NCBI GenBank assembly: GCA_003162245.1 | Contig: PMMM01000099.1 | Location: 1-58,692, forward strand | Direction: 5' to 3' | Origin: Phycisphaerales bacterium | GTDB lineage: Bacteria > Planctomycetota > Phycisphaerae > UBA1845 > Fen-1342 | DNA: 58,692 nt | Shown here: in pieces, positions 24,014 through 33,760 of the stretch | Position numbering within the stretch: the first letter of the stretch is position 1 | How the letters are laid out: each line of letters begins with the position of its first letter | Notes under the pieces: model-generated | The model's database searches: none | What the model was told of the DNA's origin: nothing | The model's input: the letters and a program-made list of their open reading frames with translations, nothing else | Position numbers and translations under genes: made by a program

Positions 24014-26401
24014 GGCCGGATTGGTGGACACCGCCCGCCGGGCTTGAAGCTGCGCCAGACACGTCGCCACCCGCTCGCGTTCTTTCGCTTGCAGCCGCAC
24101 GACCTCGTACGGGGGCCGTAGATCGTCGATGTGCAGCGCCTCCGCAAAATGCGCGCTGGCGTGCTCCGCCGCCGCGACCGCCTCGGTCCGCTGCCAGATC
24201 TCGAACCACACGTTGCCGGCTGAAATCCGCGTGCGCGGATTCGTGGGATAACGTGCTACCGCCTGATCCCAGCTCTCTGCGGCCGCCAGGCGCATTTGGC
24301 GCGCGGCAGCCGGGTCGTGCCGCTGCTCTTCCAGGTCCGCCAGGTCATTTTCGACGAGCGCCCGCACGCTGAAATTGCCGCTGTCGTCCAGATGGCGCCG
24401 CGTGAGGTCTAGCGCAGCCTGTCGTGTGCCCGTCAACCACTCCTGGCGCGTGTGCTCGTTCAGCGTTGGGAGGCGGCAGAGTTGCAGCATGGCTCGAACT
24501 GCGTACCGGTGTGCGGACGGGTCGCCGAACCGCTCGGCTGCCAGGCCCGCCGCCTGGGCATAAATCGTCTGCGGCGCCTGTTCCAGGGCGGACGAGTGCA
24601 GGAGCGCGTGCAGCGTCTGGACTCGACTTGTCGACCATTGGACCGGCAGTGCCACCGTCAACGGGTGCCATAGCAGGGCTGCCGGGACGACCGCGTAGCC
24701 GACGAGACGCATCGTCCGTGACGTTCTCGACGGTCCCGCTGCGGCGGAGCGGCCGCGCGCCGCAGCGGCGCAGAGCCCAAACACCGCCAATCCGCCCGGC
24801 GTCATGAGCGCGAAGTCGAGCAGGTTGTGAACCAGCGAAGCGAGCAACGCCGCGCAGAGCCCAGCGAACACCCAGCGGTTGCGGTGTCCGTCCGATCCGA
24901 TGCAGCCCAGCACCCACAGCGCCAGAACGAAGGCCACGACCCACGTGAAAGCCACGTCCGCGGCCCACACGAACCAGGTGGCCGGCTGCGAAGTGAGCGT
25001 GCCGGAGAAGAGCAGGTGCACGAGCAGGACGCCGCCGGCGATGGGTGCCGCTGCGCGCAGCCGGTCGCCAAACGCCGGCGATGGCTCATCGGCTGGTTGT
25101 TGCACAGCCGTCTGCGCGCCCAGGCGCCGCAGCCCGCCGAGGACGCCGAGCCCACAGAGCAGTGCGCCGCCGGCCAGCCCGAGCGGCCCGAGCTCGACGA
25201 GCAGCGAGACCCACACGCTGTGCGGGTCCTTGACCTCTTCGGTGCTCTCCGGCGCCTTGTAGAGCATGTAAGCCGTAGCGAAGTTCTCGCGTCCGATGCC
25301 CGTGAGCGGAGCGTCGCGGTAGGCCCGGGCCGCCGCCGTCCAGTAGTACCAGCGGAATGCCAGCGACGGGTGCGGCAGGGTGCCCGTGGACACGCCGTAC
25401 GCCGCGACGCTGCCGACGACGGCCAGGTAGCCGCCGGCGAGCACCACCAGGACCAACCGGGCGCGGCGTGCGACCCAGGCGGCCGCGGCGCCGAGCAGTG
25501 CGAGCGCGCCGAGGCCGAGGAGGCCGCTGACCAGCGCACCGCGGCTGCGCGTGCAGCCGAGCGCGATTGACAACAGCACACAGCCCAGGCCGGCCGCGAT
25601 GGATGCGAGTGTGCGCGTGTGGGCCGTGGTCGGGCGCAGGCCGCTCGCGGCGAGCACGCCTGCCAGCACGAGCAACCACATCATCAGGCAGGAGCCGGTG
25701 ACGTTCGGGTGCGAGAGAAAGCCGTACGCCTCCCGCGACTGCATCCGGCGCTCGTAGTTCACGAAAAGCGGGTCGTCCGGGTTGTAGCCGCGCTGGATCA
25801 GGGCCGGCTTGTATTCCTGTTCCCAGCTTTGCCGCAACTCCGCGAATTCCAGCGTGGATTGCCGGATGCACTTGACCGCGGTTGTGCCGCCGGTAGCGAG
25901 CGCGGCCGCGATCAGCACGTGCCACATCCACCGCGCCTGCACGAGCGTGCCGAGCGCGACGGCCGCGAGCACCCCGATGAGCAAGCTCGATCCGGCGAAC
26001 CAGGCCAGATAGTGGTTGCCGGCGGCATACGTCGACGCGACCACGGCCGCCGCGAGCAGGCCAACGGCTGTCATAATGAAAGCGCCGCCGCGCCAGCGCC
26101 CGCCGCGCGCCAAGGTTAACACCGCCGTGGCGAGCGTGAATGTGTCCAGCCATGCGGTGGTCGCGGGTGTGGGGCCGCCGCTGGTGGGCAGATCGGCCAG
26201 GAAGCTGACTTCGAGCCGCTCGTAGTTTTCCCCGATCATCGGGCGGGCACAGAGCAGCGCGAGCAGCACGTAGAACAGGAGGCGGTCCGCGAGGGGGATA
26301 CTGCGTGCGAGAAAGGACTCTCGCACGAGCGGGGACCCCTGCCCGCGGCTGTTTCCCCTCGCGGGCGGCGCCGACGGGCTGTCGCCGGGGTTGTGGCTCA
26401 T
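23996..26401 (-). CDS. O-antigen ligase/polymerase-like membrane protein with helical repeat tail
   Basis: The 801-residue protein has about ten to twelve membrane helices and a large soluble loop, with the Wzy_C/WaaL-type region including SHPNVTGS, CTRSRGALVSG, GIGRENFATAYMLYK and DPHSVWVSLLVELGPLGL. The last roughly 200 residues are TPR-like. It probably joins or polymerises polysaccharide units on the periplasmic side of the membrane. Its ATG overlaps the stop of the upstream transferase gene (ATGA), so the two are translationally coupled. Confidence 0.85.
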   Translation of the reverse strand: MSHNPGDSPSAPPARGNSRGQGSPLVRESFLARSIPLADRLLFYVLLALLCARPMIGENYERLEVSFLADLPTSGGPTPATTAWLDTFTLATAVLTLARGGRWRGGAFIMTAVGLLAAAVVASTYAAGNHYLAWFAGSSLLIGVLAAVALGTLVQARWMWHVLIAAALATGGTTAVKCIRQSTLEFAELRQSWEQEYKPALIQRGYNPDDPLFVNYERRMQSREAYGFLSHPNVTGSCLMMWLLVLAGVLAASGLRPTTAHTRTLASIAAGLGCVLLSIALGCTRSRGALVSGLLGLGALALLGAAAAWVARRARLVLVVLAGGYLAVVGSVAAYGVSTGTLPHPSLAFRWYYWTAAARAYRDAPLTGIGRENFATAYMLYKAPESTEEVKDPHSVWVSLLVELGPLGLAGGALLCGLGVLGGLRRLGAQTAVQQPADEPSPAFGDRLRAAAPIAGGVLLVHLLFSGTLTSQPATWFVWAADVAFTWVVAFVLALWVLGCIGSDGHRNRWVFAGLCAALLASLVHNLLDFALMTPGGLAVFGLCAAAARGRSAAAGPSRTSRTMRLVGYAVVPAALLWHPLTVALPVQWSTSRVQTLHALLHSSALEQAPQTIYAQAAGLAAERFGDPSAHRYAVRAMLQLCRLPTLNEHTRQEWLTGTRQAALDLTRRHLDDSGNFSVRALVENDLADLEEQRHDPAAARQMRLAAAESWDQAVARYPTNPRTRISAGNVWFEIWQRTEAVAAAEHASAHFAEALHIDDLRPPYEVVRLQAKERERVATCLAQLQARRAVSTNPASAPGP

Positions 26402-27501
26402 GCTTCTCTGCGTAACGGGGCTTCCAGAATCGCGACGACGCTGAGCACCATCAGCACGATGACGCCGATCGTGATCGTTTGGCGCAGGTTTGCCCCCGGC
26501 AGGAGCGTCGCCAGCAACCCCGTCGTCGCCGTCGCAAGGTAGATCGTCAGGACGGCCTGCCGGCGGCTTAGTCCGCGGTCCACGAGGCGATGCGAGAAGT
26601 GCCGCTGGTCCCCGTGCATCGGGTTACGGCCCTCGCGCAGCCGGATGGTCACGACGCTCACGCAGTCGTACAGCGGGACGGCGAGAATGACCAGCGGCAT
26701 GGCGAGGGCGTAGGGCGGTGCACCGTGCCCGCTCTGGTAGTACGTCGTGAGGACCGACACCGTGGCGAGCATGTAGCCGAGCACCAGGCTGCCGCCATCG
26801 CCCATGAAAATCCGCGCGGGCGGAAAATTGAAGATCAGGAATCCGCCGGCCGCGCCAAGGAAGACGCATGCCAGCGCCGGCACCAGCACCTGCCCGGCCA
26901 TCAGTCCGCAGACCGCGAACGCTGCCAGGCAGACGCAGCCGACGCCGGCACTGAGCCCGTCCATGTTGTCGAGGAAGTTGAACGCGTTCACGATCACGAC
27001 GAACCACAGCGTCGTGAGCACGATCGAGACCGGCACTCCCATTAATTCCGCAATCCGCACGCGCCCCGCCGTCGCGACGAACAGCCCCACCGCGACGATT
27101 GCCAGCAGCTTCGGTCCCGGCCGCAGCGGACGCTTGTCGTCGAACAACCCGACTACGTGCAGGACCGCGCCGCCGATGAGGATCACGATGGTCTGGAGCA
27201 TCCGGCCATGCACGCCGCCCACGTAGGCCCGCACGGTCTCCCCGAACTCGCCGCGGACCCACGCTTCCGGCAGCCAGGCCGCCAGCCACAACGTCGCGCC
27301 GAGCGCGAGCCAAGCCGCCGCAATCAGCGCACAGCCCCCGCCGTACGGCGTCGGCGTGCGATGTGTCTTGTGTCCGCCGGGGTGATCCACGAAGCCCAGC
27401 CGCAGTGCTACCCGCTGGGCCAGCAAGGTCAGTCCCGCCGACAGCACCAGCACGCCGCCGGCGGCACCTGCCAACAGGAAGACGAGCGTGGTGCGGGTCA
27501 T
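26398..27501 (-). CDS. Undecaprenyl-phosphate sugar-1-phosphate transferase (WecA/MraY family)
   Basis: The 367-residue protein spans the membrane about ten times and carries the family signatures: HKTHRTPTPYGGG, VGLFDDKRPLRPGPK, NAFNFLDNMDGLSAGVG, FNFPPARIFMGDGGS and the cytoplasmic HGDQRHFSHRL. It should start lipid-linked glycan synthesis by moving a HexNAc-phosphate to undecaprenyl phosphate. WecA rather than MraY fits the position among polysaccharide genes. ATGA overlaps occur on both sides. Confidence 0.9.
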   Translation of the reverse strand: MTRTTLVFLLAGAAGGVLVLSAGLTLLAQRVALRLGFVDHPGGHKTHRTPTPYGGGCALIAAAWLALGATLWLAAWLPEAWVRGEFGETVRAYVGGVHGRMLQTIVILIGGAVLHVVGLFDDKRPLRPGPKLLAIVAVGLFVATAGRVRIAELMGVPVSIVLTTLWFVVIVNAFNFLDNMDGLSAGVGCVCLAAFAVCGLMAGQVLVPALACVFLGAAGGFLIFNFPPARIFMGDGGSLVLGYMLATVSVLTTYYQSGHGAPPYALAMPLVILAVPLYDCVSVVTIRLREGRNPMHGDQRHFSHRLVDRGLSRRQAVLTIYLATATTGLLATLLPGANLRQTITIGVIVLMVLSVVAILEAPLRREA

Positions 27502-28076
27502 GGCGACGTCGGCGTCTCCCCTGCGCGGGCCTCGGCGGCGTGCGCGCGCTGCTGGCGAAGCTGCTCGCGGACCCGTTCGAAGAAAGCGTGGTAGTCCGGC
27601 TGGCAGTAGTCCGGATACGTCCACGGCAGGGTCTGCCACACGCCGCCCACGTACTGCAATGTTACCTCCGCGTAGATGTCGTGCCCGATGTAGATGCGGT
27701 GTCCGCGATCCTTGGTTGTCGCCAGCACGAGCTTCGTGAGGTCGATGTACCCGGGGTCGATGTTTACCGGGCGCGGAATGTCCGGCAGCAGGCAGTCCTC
27801 GGCGATCTGCCGCTCCAGCGCGTTGGTTTCCAGCTTGATTTCGGCCAGCCGGCCGGGCGGAACGGCCTGCTCGAAGCTCAGGAACCAGCGCTGCAAGCCG
27901 GGGCCCATCTCGTCGGCGTAATAGTCCGTCTGGTTGAACGGCCACATCTCGCTCGCGAGGCTGACCGGCCCGCAGCACCGCGCCAGAAGTTGGCGGGCGC
28001 GTCGCAGCAGGTCCACGTCGCCGCCGAGCAGGCCGACGAGAAGCTTCACCGGTTGCGGAGGCCGCGGTGTAGCCAT
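27498..28076 (-). CDS. DUF4416 family protein
   Basis: The 192-residue protein matches DUF4416, with PVKLLVGLLGGD near the N-terminus, FNQTDYYADEMGPGLQRWFLSFE and NIDPGYIDLTKLVLATTKDRGHRIYIG. Biochemical function is unknown. The ATG at 28076 gives the usual start; an upstream in-frame start at 28154 is not conserved-looking. It is the first gene of the three-gene operon with the transferase and ligase-like protein, coupled by an ATGA overlap. Confidence 0.88.
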   Translation of the reverse strand: MATPRPPQPVKLLVGLLGGDVDLLRRARQLLARCCGPVSLASEMWPFNQTDYYADEMGPGLQRWFLSFEQAVPPGRLAEIKLETNALERQIAEDCLLPDIPRPVNIDPGYIDLTKLVLATTKDRGHRIYIGHDIYAEVTLQYVGGVWQTLPWTYPDYCQPDYHAFFERVREQLRQQRAHAAEARAGETPTSP

Positions 28077-28224
28077 AGGCAGGAGTTTAGCGTGGGTCCG
28101 CGCGCGGGGCGACCTGTCGGGGCGTCGGCCACGCACTATGATGTTGGGGGCCATGTCGGTGGCCGCCGCCTACGGTCCGAGCCGAAAGCCGACGATGGAT
28201 ACTGGATGATCGCAAGCGTGCCGC

Positions 28225-29460
28225 ATGAATCTTGCCTACTTTGAAGATAGCGGGACCACGCAACTGCACCCGCTGACGTGGCTGCGCGCGGCGTTCGAGC
28301 TGCGCTGCGGGTGCGACTGCCTCATCGACAAGCTGCGGGCCGCGTTTCCGTTTCCGCTCGCGCGGGTCTTTCTGCGGCCGTGGGTCGCGGAAGTGGTCGC
28401 TGGGCGCACGGCGCTCGATCAGCCGCAGCCCGGCGCCGACTGGTGCCTGGTCAACGCGCGGGCCCTTTTCTCCCGGTCCGTCGAGTTGCCGCGGCCGGGC
28501 GTCGTGTGGCGGCAGGAGGGCGACCTGGTTGCGGCCGTCCTGCGGCCCGGCGAGATCGAGCCGCTGACCGCGGAGTTCTTTCAGGACCCGGCCCGGCTGG
28601 ACGAATGGGCCGCTACGCGGCGGGTCGAGGAGACGCCCCGGCACGTGCGCCTGATCCGCCATCCGTGGGATCTGGCGTCGGCGAACGACGCGGAGCTGCG
28701 GCGGCAGCTTCGTGATTCCGGCATTGCGGACGAGGCACAGGTGTACGCTGGCGCGTACCTGGTGTGCCCGGGGCAGATACACATCGGCCGTCGGGCGCGG
28801 ATCAAGCCGGGCGCCGTCCTCGACGCGGAGGACGGACCGATTTGCATCGACCACGACGTCGTGATCCAACCCAACGCGGTCGTCGAGGGGCCGTGCTACA
28901 TCGGGCCGCGGTCGATCGTGCGACCGGGGGCGGTGATCCGCGCGGGCACCACGATCGGGCCGGTCTGCAAGGTTGGCGGCGAAATCGAGGCCAGCATCTT
29001 TCAGGGCTTTAGCAGCAAGCAGCATGACGGCTTCCTGGGACACAGCTTCATTGCCCCGTGGGCCAACCTCGGCGCGGATACCGTCACCAGCGACCTGAAG
29101 AACACCTACGGGACCGTCCGCGTCAGCATCAACGGCGTCGGCGTCGAAACCGGGCAGCAGTTCGTCGGGTCCGTCATCGGCGACCACGCCAAGACGGGCA
29201 TCGGCACGATCTTGCCGACCGGCTGCGTGATCGGGGTGGCCGCCAATGTCTTTACGCGCCAGGTCGCACCGCGGTTCGTGCCCTCCTTCGCGTGGCTGAC
29301 CGATGAGGGCCTGATCCCGTACCGCGTCGATAAGGCGCTCCAGATCGCACACATCGTGATGGGTCGCCGCGACGTGGAGCTGGGACCGGCCGAGCGCCTG
29401 CTACTCGAGCAAGTGGCGGTGCGCGCCCGCGAGGTCGAAAGCGCCGGCTGGCCGGCGTAG
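28225..29460 (+). CDS. GlmU-like putative sugar nucleotidyltransferase/acyltransferase
   Basis: The 411-residue protein fits the alternative bacterial GlmU family (TIGR03991-like). The N-terminus MNLAYFEDSGTTQLHPLTWLR, a short nucleotidyltransferase-like region, and a C-terminal left-handed beta-helix with hexapeptide repeats (about 170-330; GPCYIGPRSIVRPGAVIRAG, KVGGEIEASIFQGFSSKQHDG) are seen. It may make UDP-N-acetylglucosamine or another activated sugar. It diverges from the DUF4416 operon. TATGAT at 28138-28143 is a possible -10. Confidence 0.85.
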   Translation: MNLAYFEDSGTTQLHPLTWLRAAFELRCGCDCLIDKLRAAFPFPLARVFLRPWVAEVVAGRTALDQPQPGADWCLVNARALFSRSVELPRPGVVWRQEGDLVAAVLRPGEIEPLTAEFFQDPARLDEWAATRRVEETPRHVRLIRHPWDLASANDAELRRQLRDSGIADEAQVYAGAYLVCPGQIHIGRRARIKPGAVLDAEDGPICIDHDVVIQPNAVVEGPCYIGPRSIVRPGAVIRAGTTIGPVCKVGGEIEASIFQGFSSKQHDGFLGHSFIAPWANLGADTVTSDLKNTYGTVRVSINGVGVETGQQFVGSVIGDHAKTGIGTILPTGCVIGVAANVFTRQVAPRFVPSFAWLTDEGLIPYRVDKALQIAHIVMGRRDVELGPAERLLLEQVAVRAREVESAGWPA

Positions 29461-29730
29461 AGCGGGTTCGACGAGAGGTGGCGTCAGGCCGGCACGTCTG
29501 AAGCTACGGGTGGGCCGCTGGTCGCGGGTTGTCGCGGGGGAAGAAGAGTGCGGCGAGAAATCGGCGCACAAAAAAGCCCGAGGGGGGGCCGACAGGCCGG
29601 GGGGGAAACCTGTACGTGCCGCTCGCCACTCGGGCAATTGCACTATACACCGCGTTTTGGCGCCTTTCAAGTTGAGTCGCGATATTTTTTTTCGACCCCC
29701 CTTTTTTCTGGGCTGGGCGTGGCCGGCCGC
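29461..29730. other. Intergenic convergent region with homopolymer runs
   Basis: No gene is supported. The region contains runs of G and A near 29570-29610 and of T and C near 29685-29706. On the minus strand a GC-rich block ending in TCGGGCTTTTTT could form a weak terminator for the radical SAM gene that ends at 29731, though pairing is imperfect. Confidence 0.35.
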
Positions 29731-31182
29731 TCAAGGCACGGCCGAGGCGGGGGACCAGAAGTGCATCCGAAATGAGTCCAGAACGCGCTGCATGCGGGCC
29801 GACGGTTGCGGGACCAGCCCGTACCGCTGTGCGTCCACGGGGACCTGGCTTTTCGCCATTCGCTTCCATCCCCGGTTCATTCCGAGGACGAACAGGGCGG
29901 TCGTCAGGGAGCGCGTCCGGAAGAACGTCCGAATCGCCCGTTTGACGACCCAGCTCTGCCTCGCCGCCGCGTAGCGCAGCTCGAAAATCGCCTCGTCGAG
30001 TTCGCGGGCGGTCATCTGCGCCGGGCGGTAAACCGTTTCCGTGAACGTGTAGCGCTCCCAGTCCTCCGGATAGCTCATGGCCACGAGCCGCCCTTCAGCC
30101 TTGAAGCGGTCGTACATTCTCGTGCCCGGTAACGGAGTGAGGTTGGTGATCTGGATGATGTCGACCCCCATCCTGACCGCCTGAACGGCGGTGTCGGCCA
30201 CGGTTTCGGGCGTGTCTTCGTCCGCGCCGATGATGAACCCGCCGAAGACGGAGATGCCGGCGCGATGAAACCCGTTCACAAGCTCCTGGTAGCGCGCTAA
30301 GTTGTTGCGATTGATGCCCTTGTGATAGGCCTTGAGTGCACGGGCGTTGAACGTCTCGAACCCGACCAACATTCCCCGGCAGCCCGCCTTGTACGCCAGC
30401 CGGAGACCCTCGGGGTCGTCCCCCATGTTGATCGTCGTCTGGCTGAACCACAGCCGCCGCTGGCCGTGCTTGATGATCGCCCGCAGCAGCTCTTTGGCCC
30501 ACTCGGCGTGCTTCGGTCCGACGCCGAAGAAGTTATCGTCCACCACGAAGATGAACTTCTTGGGGGTCTGGTTCCACTCGTCCACGATGTCGGCGATGCG
30601 GCGGCGCCGAATTTCCGGGCCGTTGTAGAGGGTCACCGAGCAGTATTCACAGCCGACGGGGCAGCCGCGCGAGGTCTGGATCGCCGACACGTCGTACTGG
30701 CCGTTGATCGGCCGGAGGAGCTGGCTCGCGCGGCCGAGGCCCTTGTCATCGAGATTCGACAGGCGGCCGTGGTACCGCGGCTGGAGCCGGCCGGCCGCCG
30801 CATCGTCGACGATTTGCGGCCAGATCTCGTCGCATTCCCCGATGGCGACGGAGTCGAAGTGCGGGGCGGCCTCGTCCGGGCAGGCGGAGGCGTGGGGGCC
30901 GCCCATGATCGTCGGGAGGCCGTGCCGGCGGCAGGCGGCGGCGATCTCATAGGCCCGAGTTGCGCCGCTGCTGTACCCGGTCACCCCCACGAGGTCGTAG
31001 CGCCCTTGCGCCAGCAGTGTCTCCGTCGGGGCGGTTCCGAAGACCTCGTCGATGAGCTCGACCTGGTGGCCGGGGGGGACGAGCTGCGCCAGCACCTGCA
31101 ACCCGAGTTGCGGGATGAGGCTGCCGAGCGTGTGGTACCCCTCAGACCGGCGGCTGATCGGGTTGACTAAGGCGACGCGCAC
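29731..31182 (-). CDS. Cobalamin-binding-type radical SAM protein
   Basis: The 483-residue protein begins with a B12-binding-like Rossmann domain (MRVALVNPISRRSEGYHTLG, then VGVTGYSSGATRAYEIA and IMGGPHASACPDE). The radical SAM core has TSRGCPVGCEYCSV as the cluster motif, and FVVDDNFFG, GFETFNARAL and GGFIIGADEDTPET follow. The C-terminal region resembles DUF4070. Substrate unknown; such enzymes often modify lipids or hopanoids. It starts with GTG preceded by AAAGGA. Confidence 0.88.
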   Translation of the reverse strand: MRVALVNPISRRSEGYHTLGSLIPQLGLQVLAQLVPPGHQVELIDEVFGTAPTETLLAQGRYDLVGVTGYSSGATRAYEIAAACRRHGLPTIMGGPHASACPDEAAPHFDSVAIGECDEIWPQIVDDAAAGRLQPRYHGRLSNLDDKGLGRASQLLRPINGQYDVSAIQTSRGCPVGCEYCSVTLYNGPEIRRRRIADIVDEWNQTPKKFIFVVDDNFFGVGPKHAEWAKELLRAIIKHGQRRLWFSQTTINMGDDPEGLRLAYKAGCRGMLVGFETFNARALKAYHKGINRNNLARYQELVNGFHRAGISVFGGFIIGADEDTPETVADTAVQAVRMGVDIIQITNLTPLPGTRMYDRFKAEGRLVAMSYPEDWERYTFTETVYRPAQMTARELDEAIFELRYAAARQSWVVKRAIRTFFRTRSLTTALFVLGMNRGWKRMAKSQVPVDAQRYGLVPQPSARMQRVLDSFRMHFWSPASAVP

Positions 31183-31303
31183 GGCGAGTCCTTTCTGGTA
31201 GGACTGGTTGGGGCAGACAAGGCGGCCTGGCGGAGGTGGCCGTGTGGAGGGTGCTGCGTGCGGGGCACAGCGGAGGCGAGGGGACCCCGGCTCCGCCCCG
31301 CGT

Positions 31304-31507
31304 TCACTCGACCGGCTTGACGTTCACGGCCTTCGCGCCTTTCGGGCCCTGTTGGACCTCAAATTCGACGCGCTCGCCTTCGCGCAGCGTCTTGTGTCCC
31401 TCCCCGACGATGGCCGAGTGATGCACAAAGACATCCTGGCCGTCGTCTCCGGTGATGAAACCGAACCCCTTCGTGTCGTTGAACCACTTGACCGTGCCTT
31501 GAGCCAT
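31304..31507 (-). CDS. Cold-shock protein (CspA family)
   Basis: The 67-residue protein is a single cold-shock domain binding RNA/single-stranded DNA. RNP1 (KGFGFIT) and RNP2 (DVFVHHSAI) are intact, with [10 protein letters not shown] at the start. GAGGTA precedes the ATG. A 17-base-spaced promoter about 100 bases upstream leaves a long untranslated leader, as is usual in cold-shock mRNAs. Confidence 0.97.
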   Translation of the reverse strand: MAQGTVKWFNDTKGFGFITGDDGQDVFVHHSAIVGEGHKTLREGERVEFEVQQGPKGAKAVNVKPVE

Positions 31508-31607
31508 GGCAACGTACCTCGCGTGTACGGACGATTGGGCCCGACTGAAACAGACGCTGTCTCGGTTCGCTGGACGCGGGTGCCGTTCGGTCCGCTACGC
31601 AATGCGG

Positions 31608-31636
31608 AGTATGCCGCGGCGCCCCCGTCCCGTCAA
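31608..31636 (-). promoter_or_regulatory. Promoter of the cold-shock gene
   Basis: On the minus strand TTGACG (31636-31631) and CATACT (31613-31608) are 17 bases apart. The predicted start near 31601 gives a roughly 95-base 5' leader. Confidence 0.6.
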
Positions 31637-31693
31637 AGCCAATGATGGGCACGGCGCGATTTTATCGGCAGCGTTCCCGAGGATCGGACCCCC

Positions 31694-33634
31694 CTACTTC
31701 TTCACCCACAGCGGCAGAGCCGGAACCGGTTTGGCGCGTTTCACGCTCAGCAGGTCCGCCAGCTTGTTCTCGGTGCCCTCGTACGGCGCGCCGAGCGCCA
31801 CGAGGTACAACACCATATCCTCGCGGTCCAGCGGCGGCCCGGCGTTGCGCGCGGCCAGGGGCCGCGGCGGCGAGGACACGATCGGCACCTCACCGCCCAT
31901 GCGCACCGCGGCGCGGTACCAGACTCGCAGAGTAGCATCGAGGCTCCAGCTTCCCGAGGTCAGGGCAGTCGCGGACGGGACGTAGACGATCCAACTCGGA
32001 TCGGCCCCCGTCCCGGCCATCGGTTGCAGGAGGGACTTTGTCTCGAAGTCGAACCAGCCGCGCGCCGGCGGACCGTCCGGGGCAATGATGATCCGGGCGT
32101 CCTTACGGATCGCGCCCCCTTCCGTGGGCGGTGGCCCGTTTGCCAGCGCGTCCTTGATGACCTCGTCCGCGCTGGGTTTGAACGGCAGCGCCCGCGACAG
32201 ATACCGGTCCTCCGCTTTCTTGATCTGTTGAGGCTTAAGGTAGTACTGACGGTACACGGCCACGCCACAGACGCGGGACGTGCCACCGTCTCCGCCCCGG
32301 AGCTCCGCCAACTCGACAAAAAGGTAGACCGGCTGTAAGTCGCCCAACTGCGTTTGAAGCTCGGCGAGGGTCAGCGGTTTGATCGGCGCGCCCAGATCCG
32401 CGGCCTTGGCCGACTCGATCGCGGCGAACAGCTCGTCCGCGGCCTTGTTGCGCCCGGCCTCATCCCCGGCCGTCGGGGCCTCCACCAGGCGCAGGATCTC
32501 GCGCTCGTGTGCGGCGCGCTGCTCGCGCGCGGCGGCGTTGAAATCGCGCGCCAGCGGCAGCATTTTCGGCTGGACCAGCCGGTCGGGCGCATTCAGCCTG
32601 GGGAGCCACCCGCCGGCACTGTCGTCGACGGCGATCCAACCCGTCGGGCTTACCTTCCGGAAGCTGCTCCAGAGCTGCTGGGCGCGCGCCACCGTCTGCG
32701 GCGCGGCCGCCTGGCCGCTCACCGGGCTGGCTGCCAAGATGTGCGCCAGCGTGGCCCAACGCCAAAGGGCCGCGCTCTCCAGCGCCTCCGCCAGGCGTGT
32801 CCAATCCTCGGGGCTGCTGCTGTATGGCACCGGGCGGGTGTGGCCTTTCAAGTCCGTATCGTCGAGCCCGAGCGCCCGATCCAACAGCGCGGCCGCGATC
32901 TGGAACGTGGCCTTGACACTCTGCTGCTGGGCCGCGTCCCCAAGCTGCGCCGCGTCGGCCGCGGTCCAGCTCTGATACGCCTCGCCCAGACGCGTGTACG
33001 CGTCCAGCAGTTGCGACGTGGGCGGCAACTCAATCTTGCCGGCCAGCCCGTCCAGCCCGTCCATGACAATGCGCGGCCGATCCCACGTCTCGCCCCGCGT
33101 GAGGAGCTTGGTCGCGGTTACGCCGCGCGCCAGCAGCACGAACTTGGCCCAGGGCGGCTGATCCGTGAGGCGTTCCGCCTCCTTGCTCTTGAGCCGCTCG
33201 ATCAGACCGTCGGGGTCCGTGACGCTGATGAGCGATTGCTGCCGACGCAGGATCTCCTGCAGCGCCGCCGGGACCTCGGCACACTCCCCCGTCAGCTTGA
33301 GCGGCGCGAGGGCCTGCGCCCGTGCCGCGGCGGCTTTCGCCAGCTCCGTCGCGTCGCGCTGCTCCGACAGTGCTTGTGCCCGTGCGAGCAGCCAGCGCAA
33401 TTGGTCACAAGGCGACGACAGCAGGCGGCTGACCTGGACCAGCTCGTCCGTGGTCAACGCGGCCCCCGTCTCCGGCGGGACGAGCGTAGGCAACATCGCG
33501 TCGAGCGCGGCGACCTCTGGCGGGTTGTCGTACGGTGCCTTGACGGGCGTGTTCTGCGCTGGCGCCTGAATGCCGGACGACGCGGCGACCAGAAGAGTGA
33601 GGAGGGCGCCACAAACGTGCAGCGCCGGCTTCAC
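31694..33634 (-). CDS. Large exported protein of unknown function
   Basis: With the GTG start at 33634 the 646-residue product begins with a signal peptide (HVCGALLTLLVAASSG), followed by a largely alpha-helical protein with many Ala/Leu-rich segments and a mixed C-terminal region. No known domain was recognised. The longer frame starting at 33754 would run through a tandem CAAAATC repeat and encode its low-complexity peptide, so it is rejected as the true start; the exact start remains uncertain because no good ribosome-binding site is visible. Confidence 0.7.
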   Translation of the reverse strand: MKPALHVCGALLTLLVAASSGIQAPAQNTPVKAPYDNPPEVAALDAMLPTLVPPETGAALTTDELVQVSRLLSSPCDQLRWLLARAQALSEQRDATELAKAAAARAQALAPLKLTGECAEVPAALQEILRRQQSLISVTDPDGLIERLKSKEAERLTDQPPWAKFVLLARGVTATKLLTRGETWDRPRIVMDGLDGLAGKIELPPTSQLLDAYTRLGEAYQSWTAADAAQLGDAAQQQSVKATFQIAAALLDRALGLDDTDLKGHTRPVPYSSSPEDWTRLAEALESAALWRWATLAHILAASPVSGQAAAPQTVARAQQLWSSFRKVSPTGWIAVDDSAGGWLPRLNAPDRLVQPKMLPLARDFNAAAREQRAAHEREILRLVEAPTAGDEAGRNKAADELFAAIESAKAADLGAPIKPLTLAELQTQLGDLQPVYLFVELAELRGGDGGTSRVCGVAVYRQYYLKPQQIKKAEDRYLSRALPFKPSADEVIKDALANGPPPTEGGAIRKDARIIIAPDGPPARGWFDFETKSLLQPMAGTGADPSWIVYVPSATALTSGSWSLDATLRVWYRAAVRMGGEVPIVSSPPRPLAARNAGPPLDREDMVLYLVALGAPYEGTENKLADLLSVKRAKPVPALPLWVKK

Positions 33635-33642
33635 GCGCAGTC

Positions 33643-33677
33643 GATTTTGGATTTTGGATTCTGGATTTTGGATTTGG
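33643..33677 (-). repeat. Tandem heptamer repeat (CAAAATC x5)
   Basis: Five consecutive 7-base units are seen: GATTTTG, GATTTTG, GATTCTG, GATTTTG and GATTTGG on the plus strand. They lie directly upstream of the exported protein gene. The exact 7-base period is shared with arrays in the secretion locus, although the unit sequence differs. Confidence 0.85.
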
Positions 33678-33760
33678 CGGGCCCGAAATCTGGGCACGAC
33701 GTGCGTGCCGGGCGAGGGTTTTGCTCGTTCGTAGTACAGGGACACGTCGCACACTGTGCG

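Noticed and set aside
29570..29615. Strong terminator near the G-run
   Set aside because: Arms do not pair well enough; only a weak minus-strand hairpin before TTTTTT can be drawn.
33635..33754. Upstream extension of the exported protein beginning at 33754
   Set aside because: The added residues are a translation of the CAAAATC tandem repeat and would place a charged stretch before the signal peptide.
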